DNA of 64,000 nucleotides. It comes from JBKCUK01 sp046318415. GTDB taxonomy: Bacteria; Pseudomonadota; Alphaproteobacteria; Caedimonadales; Caedimonadaceae. The translations under genes were made by a program, and so were the position numbers. How positions within the stretch are numbered: the first letter of the stretch is position 1; every line of letters starts with the position of its first letter. A model generated the notes under the pieces. The model ran no database searches and was not told the origin of the DNA. It saw only the letters and a program-made list of their open reading frames with translations. This document shows positions 1 to 7,441 of the stretch, piece by piece. The stretch spans positions 62,001 to 126,000 of the forward strand of contig JBKCUK010000008.1 in NCBI GenBank assembly GCA_046318415.1, read 5' to 3'.

Positions 1-2
1 AA

Positions 3-728
3 CTAGAAAATTCTGGTTTGACGGGTATCCAAGGTCTTCACCACTTGCAGAAATTAAGTGAGCTGACCTTGGACTCTAACTTTGGGTGGATGAAACCCCT
101 CAAAATTGAGGGGGAAATGCCCAATTTGACTAAGATTAGCATTTCGCAAACACTGGTTTCTGGGCTCGAGGGGCTCGAGCAAAATGCTAAGAACCTCAGT
201 CAACTTCATCTTGAAGATGTTGCGATGATGACAGGGGCTCTCAGGTTTAGCACCCCTATGGAACATCTGGAGACAATTATACTGAGTGGAGAAGGATTTG
301 AGACTATTGCTGATGTGCACAACCTTCCCAACCTTAAACGCCTAAGTCTCTATAAAAATCAGAATATTGAAGGAGCATACCAAGTGCCCGAAGGGCTGGC
401 GAATCTAACGATTCTGAATTTGGCTGAGACAAAAGTGAGTAGCATTGATGGTTTGGAAAATGCACCTGCTTTGAAATGGTTGCTTGTGGCAGAAACAAAT
501 AACCTCACCCAGTTAAATTTCAATAAGGAAAATGATGCTCTTGAGAGAATTAATGCGGTCGGCTCGGCCTTACATAGGATTGAGGGGCTCCATCGGCTCA
601 AAAATTTGAGTAGCCTCGAGTTACCTGGAGACCAGGAAGTGGTAGCCCGCGTCCCCGTTGGTTTTAAGCCTAATTTTAAAGTGCGATCAGGGAATTTACG
701 GCTTGAGGAGGATGAAAGACTCAATTAG
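3..728 (+). CDS. Leucine-rich repeat protein, 5' end outside the window
   Basis: The reading frame is already open at the first bases of the window and runs about 241 codons to TAG at 726-728, so the N-terminus is missing. The protein is built of irregular 22-24-residue leucine-rich repeats with the LxxLxLxxN-type pattern (for example LKRLSLYKNQNIEG and LTILNLAETKVSSIDGLENA), closest in style to SDS22-like LRRs. LRRs usually form a protein-binding solenoid. In this window three other genes couple LRRs to a secreted F-box-like domain, so this may be the C-terminal part of a similar effector-like protein, but no F-box or signal peptide can be checked here. It overlaps the 3' end of the convergent pgsA gene by 4 bp. 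The repeat assignment is firm; the function is unknown. Confidence 0.75.
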   Translation, partial: LENSGLTGIQGLHHLQKLSELTLDSNFGWMKPLKIEGEMPNLTKISISQTLVSGLEGLEQNAKNLSQLHLEDVAMMTGALRFSTPMEHLETIILSGEGFETIADVHNLPNLKRLSLYKNQNIEGAYQVPEGLANLTILNLAETKVSSIDGLENAPALKWLLVAETNNLTQLNFNKENDALERINAVGSALHRIEGLHRLKNLSSLELPGDQEVVARVPVGFKPNFKVRSGNLRLEEDERLN

Positions 729-1297
729 GGCGCGTCAGGTGGGCAGCCTAAGATATGTGGCAGTCCTGCCTTTAGGTAATCATAGCCGGTAATAAGGGTA
801 AGGGCTGCCGCTAGCCACAGGCCGATGAGACCTAAAAGGGCAAGCCACGTGGAATCAACCTGCGGCGCATTGGCTACCAAGAGGGTGAGGGCCACCATTT
901 GTACGGCAGTCTTCCATTTTGCAAGACGTGTCACAGGAATCGAGACCTTAATTTCGGCCAAGAACTCACGCAGACCCGACACCAAAACCTCGCGACATAA
1001 GATCACGACGGCAGGAATAAGGGAAATGCCTTGAATGCGATCAAAGCCCGCAAGTAATAGCAGCGTCGAAGACACCAGAAGTTTATCTGCAATGGGGTCG
1101 AGGAAGGTTCCCAAGGCCGTTTGTTGATTGAGAAGGCGCGCAAAATAGCCATCAAGATAGTCTGTAATACAGGCCAAAATGAAAAGGGTTGCGGCCGCCC
1201 AGCTGCTCCATTCTGTGGGAATAAAAAACAAGAGAGCTACGACCGGCACAACCGCGATGCGCAGCAATGTGAGGATGTTCGGTAACAAATCAAACAT
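725..1297 (-). CDS. pgsA: CDP-diacylglycerol--glycerol-3-phosphate 3-phosphatidyltransferase
   Basis: This inner-membrane enzyme makes phosphatidylglycerol phosphate from CDP-diacylglycerol and glycerol 3-phosphate, the committed step to phosphatidylglycerol and cardiolipin. The 190-residue length fits the family. The CDP-alcohol phosphatidyltransferase signature D-G-x2-A-R-x8-G-x3-D-x3-D is complete at residues 49-71 (DG at 49-50, AR at 53-54, G63, D67, D71). Several hydrophobic segments span the protein, beginning with NILTLLRIAVVPVVALLFF near the N-terminus. It starts at ATG (complement of 1295-1297) and lies about 146 bp downstream of uvrC on the same strand, so co-transcription with uvrC is possible. 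The identification is secure from the motif. Confidence 0.95.
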   Translation of the reverse strand: MFDLLPNILTLLRIAVVPVVALLFFIPTEWSSWAAATLFILACITDYLDGYFARLLNQQTALGTFLDPIADKLLVSSTLLLLAGFDRIQGISLIPAVVILCREVLVSGLREFLAEIKVSIPVTRLAKWKTAVQMVALTLLVANAPQVDSTWLALLGLIGLWLAAALTLITGYDYLKAGLPHILGCPPDAP

Positions 1298-1443
1298 GGA
1301 TTGAACTCATTCCCTTATTGAATGCTGAGCCTCGTTGATACTTTGCCCCTCATCCAAACCGCCGAGGCAGAAGATTTTGATATCGATTAACCTCAAGTGC
1401 GGTCAGGACAATCTTTTAAAAATCTACTCGATTCACTTGTCCT

Positions 1444-3312
1444 CTAACTATGAAAATAATCATATATTTTTTGTGCAACCTGCGCACTAATTCCTTCAAC
1501 GTTTTGCAGATCCGCCACACCTGCGGCAGCCACATCGCGTGCCGAGCCAAAGTGCTGCAGCAGGGCTTTCTTGCGTTTGGGGCCAATTCCCGGCACCTCA
1601 TCAAGCAAAGATTGACCCAAAGCTTTTGTTTTACGGGCGCGGTGATAGGTAATGGCAAAGCGATGTACTTCATCACGAAGGCGTTGCAAATAGTGAAGCA
1701 AACTGGGGTTATGGCCAAGATTAAAAGGCGCTTTACCTTCAAGGTAGAACGTCTCGAGCCCAGCATTTCGCTGCGGCCCCTTGGCAATCGCCAGGACCAG
1801 GATATTCAGGTTCAGCTCATTGAGGACTGTTCTGACGGCCGACAGCTGTCCCGGCCCGCCATCAATCAATAAAAGATCGGGTAGGGGATTTTCGTCTTCC
1901 TTCTCCCTAAGGGAACCCGAGAAGCGCCGGCTGAGCACTTCACGCATCATTCCGTAATCATCCCCCGGCTGAATGCCACCTGGTCCTGCGGTGCGAATCA
2001 GGAATTTGCGGTAGCCCTTTTTATCAAATCCCTGGGGGCCAGCGGTGATCATGGCGCCGATGGCATGGGATCCCTGCTGGTGGCTGTTGTCATAGACTTC
2101 GATGCGGCGGATCTCGGTGGGCAGTTCAAGCAAGGCCTGCAACGCTTCCAGGTGGGCTTGCTCACTGCGACTTTGGGCAAGCTTGCGGGTGAGGGCGTCC
2201 TTTGCATTTTGCAGCGCGTGATCCATGATGCGCTTTTTAGCACCTCGCAGCGGATGAGAGATGGATATTTTTTTGTTGGCCGCTTGACTCAGGGCTTCTT
2301 CAACAAGGCTTTGTTCCGGTAATGCACAGCTCACCAAGATCAGCGGCGCTGGCGCAGATTCCTGGTAGAACTGCCCCATAAAGCCGGCCAGGATCTCCCC
2401 TGGCTGCATCTCTTCGGCGTGTTGCGGATAAAAGCTGCGACTGCCATAGTGACTGCCGTTTCGATAGAAGGCCACTTGAATGCAGGTGAGGCCGCCTTCG
2501 CGGGCAAAGGCCAAGATGTCCACATCCCGCAGGCTGGGGTGGTTAATGCTCTGTTGGGCTTGAATATGGGTGAGGGCACGAATTTGATCGCGGATTTGAG
2601 CGGCGTATTCGTAGGCCCGCTCGCTGCTTGCTTGCTGCATCATGGCGGCCAGTTGCTCTTGTAGGTGGGCTGAGCGCCCCTCTAGAAAAGCTTCTGTTTG
2701 GGCAACTTGTGTGGCGTACTCTGGGACGCTAACTTTCGCGACACAGGGGGCCGTACATCTTTTGATGTGATACTGCAGGCACGGTCTTTTGCGCGAGTCA
2801 AAAAAACTGTCCGAACATGAGCGCAACTTAAAGATTTTATAAAGGGTTGTGAGGGTGGCGTTCACCGACTCGGTGCTGGCAAAGGGTCCGAAATAGCGCC
2901 CGCCCTCGACTTGGGTGCCGCGATATTTGCTTAAGCGCGGGTAGGGATGGTCGCTGAGATGGATAAAGGAAAAAAACTTACTGTCTTTAAGTAAAATGTT
3001 ATAGCGCGGCGAGAATCGCTTAATGAGGTTGGCCTCAAGCAACAGCGCTTCGACTTCTGTGTGCGTGGTGATGATCTCGAGACTTTTTGTCTCAGAAACC
3101 ATACGCTGCAAACGAACCGGCAAGCGATGGACTTGGGTATAACTAGAAACGCGTCTCTTTAGGCTCTTCGCCTTGCCCACATAAAGAACCGTGTGGTCAG
3201 CTGAGACCATCCGATAAACGCCAGGTTTTTCGGGTAAAGTTTTACATGCGGCCTTGAGGATCTCGCGGCCTTGCTCGAGTTTAGTAAGCGGATGGTTTTT
3301 TCTCTCTGTCAT
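1444..3312 (-). CDS. uvrC: UvrABC excinuclease subunit C
   Basis: UvrC makes both incisions in nucleotide excision repair after UvrAB has loaded on damaged DNA. All expected domains are present in 622 residues. An N-terminal GIY-YIG nuclease carries KPGVYRMV and VLYVGKAKSLKRRV (about residues 29-58) and makes the 3' cut. A UVR motif follows (AYEYAAQIRDQIRAL, about 233-247). An RNase H-like domain begins near IEVYDNSHQQGSHAIGAMI (about 405-425) and makes the 5' cut. Two helix-hairpin-helix motifs close the protein (DEVPGIGPKRKKALL and NVEGISAQVA). The start is the ATG at 3310-3312 and the length is normal for the family. It is divergent from the Kef-type gene, across a 450-bp gap. Confidence 0.97.
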   Translation of the reverse strand: MTERKNHPLTKLEQGREILKAACKTLPEKPGVYRMVSADHTVLYVGKAKSLKRRVSSYTQVHRLPVRLQRMVSETKSLEIITTHTEVEALLLEANLIKRFSPRYNILLKDSKFFSFIHLSDHPYPRLSKYRGTQVEGGRYFGPFASTESVNATLTTLYKIFKLRSCSDSFFDSRKRPCLQYHIKRCTAPCVAKVSVPEYATQVAQTEAFLEGRSAHLQEQLAAMMQQASSERAYEYAAQIRDQIRALTHIQAQQSINHPSLRDVDILAFAREGGLTCIQVAFYRNGSHYGSRSFYPQHAEEMQPGEILAGFMGQFYQESAPAPLILVSCALPEQSLVEEALSQAANKKISISHPLRGAKKRIMDHALQNAKDALTRKLAQSRSEQAHLEALQALLELPTEIRRIEVYDNSHQQGSHAIGAMITAGPQGFDKKGYRKFLIRTAGPGGIQPGDDYGMMREVLSRRFSGSLREKEDENPLPDLLLIDGGPGQLSAVRTVLNELNLNILVLAIAKGPQRNAGLETFYLEGKAPFNLGHNPSLLHYLQRLRDEVHRFAITYHRARKTKALGQSLLDEVPGIGPKRKKALLQHFGSARDVAAAGVADLQNVEGISAQVAQKIYDYFHS

Positions 3313-3762
3313 GCAAGTTTTTTACTCCTTTTTAACATTGGTTGCAAAACTGCAAAAAATCATTCACTTTTGAGGCAACTCACAACTTCTGTGGATAAGT
3401 CTGTGGATGGTAGGGTGAATGCCACGTGACATTCCTGATTCTGCTTAGCATTCACCGTCAATGCCTAAATATGTGGCACTTTAAGAAAAGCAAGGAAATC
3501 TGCCATTTTTTCGCCGATGACGCAGTTTGGATTAACAGGCAAAGTTAACTTTTAGGACTCGAGAAGACCTCAAGTAATCGATGTGAATAAAATAAGCCGC
3601 TAAGAAAAAATTTGGAAATGTTTATTCCGTCATTTTTGTTCCGCATTCAACAGCAATCGGGGTCATCAAGATGGGACAAAGTAGCGAAAAAAGCTTATCT
3701 TCCCTTGCATTTTTAGCGTGTGTGGCTAGAATGTATGCTTAATGAATTAGAAAAGTTATGCT
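3313..3762. other. Intergenic region between divergent uvrC and Kef-type antiporter
   Basis: No convincing gene is visible in these 450 bp. The stretch must contain the promoters of both divergent genes. It is A/T-rich in its second half and contains a DnaA-box-like pair (annotated separately). No RNA gene or long inverted repeat was recognised by eye. Confidence 0.6.
3390..3410 (-). promoter_or_regulatory. DnaA-box-like pair
   Basis: TGTGGATAA at 3390-3398 is the exact complement of the consensus DnaA box TTATCCACA. A second, imperfect copy (TGTGGATGG) follows at 3402-3410, so the two are phased by 12 bp. This could be a DnaA-regulated promoter element or a fragment of a replication origin. 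Only one perfect box was found in the intergenic region, so an origin is not supported on present evidence. Confidence 0.3.
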
Positions 3763-5484
3763 GTGGGCGCAACAAGTTTTCTTCAGAATAGTCTCATTAT
3801 CCTAACGGCAGCTGTGCTTGTCGTCTCAGTGGTTCGTTATTTCAAGATTAGCCCAATTCTTGGGTATCTGCTGGCCGGTCTTGCCATTGGCCCCAATGCT
3901 TTGGGTTTTATTCGAGACTTGTCGCAAATTGAGATTTTGGGCCACTTAGGGATTGTTTTCCTGCTGTTTACCATTGCTTTGAAAATGCCTTTGCAGCGCC
4001 TGCAGGTGTTGCGTCGCTATGTTTTCGTGTTGGGCTCGTTACAAGTTGCGGTAACCGGTGGTGTGATTGCGTTGCTGATCGGCATGATTTGGGATTTACC
4101 CATTGATTCCACCTTTTTGATTGGCGGTACCGTTGCTTTGTCCTCCACCGCTGTGGTGCTGCGCCTTTTGGCCGAGCGCGGTGATATTGGTTCCAAATCA
4201 GGTCGTATCACCTTTGCGGTGCTGCTCTTTCAAGACTTGGCGGTTGTGCTGTTGCTGGTGTTGCTGTCGGTCTTGCAAGTCTCGGAAGAGTCGTTTGCTC
4301 AAGTGTTGGGCGTGGCTGCGATTAAGGCCTTCGTCGTTCTCTCGTGCATCATTTTGGTGGGGCGCCTTTTGGTGCGTCCCTTGTATCGTGGGATCGCCCA
4401 CCTCAACAACCCAGAGCTGTTTATCGCAGTTAGTTTGCTGATGGTGCTGCTCATTTCCGTTGCCACCGCCAGTGCCGGCCTCTCCATGGAGCTGGGCGCT
4501 TTCTTGGCAGGGTTATTGCTGTCAGAAACCGAATATCGCCATCAAGTTGAGGCCGACATTCAGCCCTTTTATGGGTTGTTGCTGGGGCTGTTTTTCATGC
4601 ATGTGGGCATGATCATCGATCCCCGCTACATTGTGGATCATCTTAGTCTGATCTTTGCTGTTGTTGCGGGGATGATGGTTATTAAGACCATGATCTTTAT
4701 GCTCATTGCCCGTTTGATGTCCATCTCTTTGCCGACAGCCATTCGTGCAGGGCTTTTACTGTCGGTTGGGGGCGAGTTCGTCTTTATTATTGCCTTGCCC
4801 GCACTCAAGGCGGACCTCATGACGCCCGATGTGATCCAACTCTTATTTTCCGTCGTTGCGTTCTCGATGGCGCTGGCGCCTTTCCTTGAGGTGGCTGGCA
4901 AGAAGCTTGAAGATAAGTTGATCAACGAGGCCGCTGACCATCATATGGAAGCCAACCAAGAAGAAGTATCAGACCTGCGCAATCACGTGATTATTGCAGG
5001 CTTTGGTCGCGTGGGTGAATTATTGAGTCGTATTTTTGCTGAGCAACTGATTCCCTATGTGGTTATTGAAAATGACATGCAACGGGTCTCCGAAGCCAGA
5101 ACCCGCGGTTTTCCAGTCTATTACGGGGATGCGCGTCGTGCAGAAGTCATGCGCACATTGGGCGCTGACAAGGCGCGGGCAGCGATTGTCTGCGTTGATA
5201 ATTCACGCTCGTTGTTTCGCATTGCCATGATGCTGCGCAGGCAGTTTCCTGGTCTGGCGGTTTCGGTGCGTTTACGCGATGACGAGTTTGAAGCTAAGCT
5301 GGTTGAGATGGGCGCAAATGTGATTTTACCTGAAACTCTAGAGCCCAGCTTGCAACTTGCGGCCTCCACTTTGCGTTGCATGGGTATTCCCGACACCGAA
5401 GCTGAGCAGGTGATCGAAACCTACCGCCGCACTTATCAACCCATCGCAAGGAGAGCGGCCCGTCCTGCGGACGTTGGTATTTAA
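3763..5484 (+). CDS. CPA2 monovalent cation:proton antiporter with TrkA-N domain (KefB/KefC type)
   Basis: This is an inner-membrane potassium/proton (or sodium/proton) antiporter of the CPA2 family. Residues 1 to about 385 form a Na+/H+ exchanger domain with about a dozen hydrophobic helices. It includes the early segment ILGYLLAGLAIGPNALG and the acidic stretch LLFQDLAVVLLL typical of Kef proteins. A cytoplasmic TrkA-N (RCK) domain follows from about residue 408, with a Rossmann glycine motif (VIIAGFGRVGELLSRI) that binds a nucleotide and gates transport. In Kef proteins gating depends on glutathione adducts; whether that applies here cannot be seen. GTG at 3763 is used as start because the frame is closed just upstream (TAG at 3748-3750). 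It ends before a likely bidirectional terminator. Confidence 0.9.
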   Translation: MGATSFLQNSLIILTAAVLVVSVVRYFKISPILGYLLAGLAIGPNALGFIRDLSQIEILGHLGIVFLLFTIALKMPLQRLQVLRRYVFVLGSLQVAVTGGVIALLIGMIWDLPIDSTFLIGGTVALSSTAVVLRLLAERGDIGSKSGRITFAVLLFQDLAVVLLLVLLSVLQVSEESFAQVLGVAAIKAFVVLSCIILVGRLLVRPLYRGIAHLNNPELFIAVSLLMVLLISVATASAGLSMELGAFLAGLLLSETEYRHQVEADIQPFYGLLLGLFFMHVGMIIDPRYIVDHLSLIFAVVAGMMVIKTMIFMLIARLMSISLPTAIRAGLLLSVGGEFVFIIALPALKADLMTPDVIQLLFSVVAFSMALAPFLEVAGKKLEDKLINEAADHHMEANQEEVSDLRNHVIIAGFGRVGELLSRIFAEQLIPYVVIENDMQRVSEARTRGFPVYYGDARRAEVMRTLGADKARAAIVCVDNSRSLFRIAMMLRRQFPGLAVSVRLRDDEFEAKLVEMGANVILPETLEPSLQLAASTLRCMGIPDTEAEQVIETYRRTYQPIARRAARPADVGI

Positions 5485-5575
5485 TACGTCGGCGTGCACG
5501 TCACCAGCGTAGTGGCCGACACGCGTTGGGGAGTCTGCCGGCCGCCATGGATTCCCTTAAACTGGAATAAGTGCT

Positions 5576-5606
5576 AAAAATCCACATGATCATGTGACGT
5601 GGTTTT
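5576..5606. terminator. Bidirectional terminator-like hairpin
   Basis: An inverted repeat (inner CACATGATCATGTG, outer CCAC/GTGG) is flanked by AAAAA on the left and TTTTT on the right. It lies between the end of the Kef-type gene on the plus strand and the end of the hypothetical gene on the minus strand, so it can serve both. Confidence 0.6.
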
Positions 5607-5618
5607 TAGAGCCTTTAT

Positions 5619-6197
5619 TCATGACATGCTTAGAATATCTTCAATCACTTTGTTCTTAAATATCGCGTGCCTATGGAGGCCGGCTGCTATGATTGCTGGG
5701 GCTAATTCTTTTATCATCTGCAGTGCGGCAGTTTTTTGAGCCTCATTTGAATTTGGATCCTCAAAAAGATCGATATTTTTTAGAAAAGCAGCGATTGATC
5801 CCTTGCGAACCTTCAGTCCATTTAGTTCTGTGAAGTTTTCAGTATCCGCTAAAATATCATCTGGTTTAACTGCGTTGGCATTCATGTTGGATTCCTTAAA
5901 TTCTGTTAAATTCGAAGCCTCAAGACGTCCGACAATCGTAAGTGTCATTAAAAGTGCGGCACTTATTGCCACCAAGGGCTTGGTTTTGTTGATGCTTGCA
6001 GACTTGTTGTCGGGCTCCTGTTGCGTTTGAGGGGATACAGCAACAGCACTGGCCAGCTTTATGCGCCCCTGCCATCCGGTACCCTTTTTGCTTATGTGTG
6101 CGATAGATGCCCTGTTAGCAGACGCACCATAAGTTGGATCCTGCAAAGTGATGCTTATTCCATTTGATCCTTGGTTTCTTGGTGGATATCTCGTCAT
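5619..6197 (-). CDS. Hypothetical protein with one membrane segment
   Basis: I do not recognise this 192-residue protein. Residues about 1-70 are polar and basic. One hydrophobic stretch (LVAISAALLMTLTIVGRL, about 75-92) looks like a single transmembrane helix. The remaining 100 residues are mixed and probably helical. A strong Shine-Dalgarno sequence (AAGGAGAAC) precedes the ATG at 6195-6197, which supports real expression. Two GAACGTTC palindromes lie 36-93 bp upstream, where the promoter should be. Together with the TetR gene about 500 bp away, this suggests repression by that regulator (inference). It converges on the Kef-type gene across a shared terminator. Confidence 0.6.
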   Translation of the reverse strand: MTRYPPRNQGSNGISITLQDPTYGASANRASIAHISKKGTGWQGRIKLASAVAVSPQTQQEPDNKSASINKTKPLVAISAALLMTLTIVGRLEASNLTEFKESNMNANAVKPDDILADTENFTELNGLKVRKGSIAAFLKNIDLFEDPNSNEAQKTAALQMIKELAPAIIAAGLHRHAIFKNKVIEDILSMS

Positions 6198-6233
6198 TTA
6201 AGTTCTCCTTATCTTAGGGTATAAAAAATAACC

Positions 6234-6290
6234 GAACGTTCAATAAATACATCTGGTGGGCTGATGGGGGAAGATTATTTTTGAACGTTC
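6234..6290. promoter_or_regulatory. Putative TetR-type operator pair
   Basis: Two copies of the perfect palindrome GAACGTTC, at 6234-6241 and 6283-6290, are each followed by a similar A/T tail (AATAAAT and ATTAAAT). The centres are 49 bp apart. Sites built on GAACG/CGTTC half-sites are typical of TetR/AcrR-family operators (established knowledge). They sit just upstream of the hypothetical gene ending at 5619, and a TetR gene starts at 6702. Confidence 0.55.
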
Positions 6291-6299
6291 ATTAAATTC

Positions 6300-6701
6300 T
6301 TTTATGAAGTCCCAGTAAAATCGGGTAAAAAAGTGTTAGTTATCCTTTGCGAATGTATGCCCATGCGTTTATGAGGTTCTTAATCTCGCTTCATGGGGTC
6401 AGCTGTTCTGGCCCAGTCCAGAAAAGGAGTATGAGCGCAGACTTCGCCCTACATGCTCTTGGGTGATAGGGTGAAAAAAAGTGCAGAATGTAGGGCTTTG
6501 GTGCACCATCTGGCGGCTAGGCTTATGGGAGCTTGCATGGGAATCAGAGGTGCCCGTGCGGGTTGAGCGATGGGCGCCGGCTCTCTTGTATGAGCATCCA
6601 GACGAAGCCAAGCTTTCTAATCCGGCATCTCTGAGCGCCCGGATGGCCTTGACGGGGACAAGGACCCTCAACGTGGGGGAATAAACAAGGGGTGAAAAAC
6701 A
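6300..6701. other. Unexplained stretch upstream of tetR
   Basis: About 400 bp without a recognisable gene. From about 6480 to 6690 it is distinctly G/C-rich and open on both strands (67 codons from GTG 6481 on the plus strand, 90 codons on the minus strand). Neither peptide resembles a known family, and each merely mirrors the other. It may be a remnant of an older gene or an untranslated leader of tetR. The tetR ribosome binding site (AAGGGG) lies at its right end. Confidence 0.4.
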
Positions 6702-7334
6702 ATGACTAATGCGTCAGAGGCAAAGCAAAAACCGCTGCAGGCCAAGGGGAAAGGCGTTAAGGGAGAAGCCATGCGCTTGCGTCTTCTGGGGGCAGCTCGC
6801 CTACATTTCCTAAAGGATGGATTTGCAGGAGCCTCCATTCACCACATTGCTCAAGCTGCAGGGGTTCACAAAAGCCACGTTTATCACTACTTTCCTCATA
6901 AGGAGGCCCTGTGGCTTGCCGTGAAGCAACAGATCCTGGAAGAGGTTTTAGGTGTGCTTACACCGCCCCATTTTCCAGACGAAAGTGTTGAGCAGTTTGT
7001 ACGCGCCTTTGTTCGCTATCGCTTTCATGTTTATGCGCAAAGCCCAGATTTAGTGAGGATGCTCAGTTGGCAGCGTCTTGAGCCCGATCATCTGCACCTG
7101 AAGTCCCCACGTGAAATGATCGAAGGGAACGCCCGTGCGTGCCTTGATGCGCTCAAGAGTAAAGGCTTGCTGTATGAAAAGATGGAGATTGATCAGGCGC
7201 TGGTTCTTTTGCTGCACTTGCCACCGAGCCTCTTTTTAGATGCTGCAGATCCTACACACCATACCCAGAAACAACGAGAGGCATTCGAAAGTTTATTGGT
7301 CCGTTGCCTGACGAGGGGCTTGGGTGTTGGCTGA
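6702..7334 (+). CDS. TetR/AcrR-family transcriptional regulator
   Basis: This is a 210-residue DNA-binding repressor. The N-terminal three-helix TetR domain is clear at about residues 24-70: LGAARLHFLKDGFAGASIHH is followed by the recognition helix region AGVHKSHVYHYFPHKEALW, where S-x-x-Y-Y/H-F-x-x-K-E is the family hallmark. The C-terminal half is the variable ligand-binding and dimerisation domain, so the inducer cannot be predicted. The first 20 residues are lysine-rich. The start is ATG 6702 with AAGGGG upstream. Candidate operators are the GAACGTTC palindromes at 6234-6290, which face the divergently read hypothetical gene. Confidence 0.9.
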   Translation: MTNASEAKQKPLQAKGKGVKGEAMRLRLLGAARLHFLKDGFAGASIHHIAQAAGVHKSHVYHYFPHKEALWLAVKQQILEEVLGVLTPPHFPDESVEQFVRAFVRYRFHVYAQSPDLVRMLSWQRLEPDHLHLKSPREMIEGNARACLDALKSKGLLYEKMEIDQALVLLLHLPPSLFLDAADPTHHTQKQREAFESLLVRCLTRGLGVG

Positions 7335-7441
7335 GAGGCAATTGACGATATTGACGAAAGCTTGGGGCTTTCAGAATCTTAGCCTGTCCTGCGTCGCGAA
7401 GGGGCATCCCATACCTGAGATTGCCCCCCTTAAAACCAAGC

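Noticed and set aside
3313..3762. Chromosomal replication origin.
   Set aside because: Only one perfect DnaA box and one partial; no cluster of boxes or neighbouring dnaA/hemE/parA genes.
6399..6684. Small protein genes on either strand upstream of tetR.
   Set aside because: The two overlapping frames mirror each other, show no family resemblance, and the plus-strand GTG lacks a convincing ribosome binding site.
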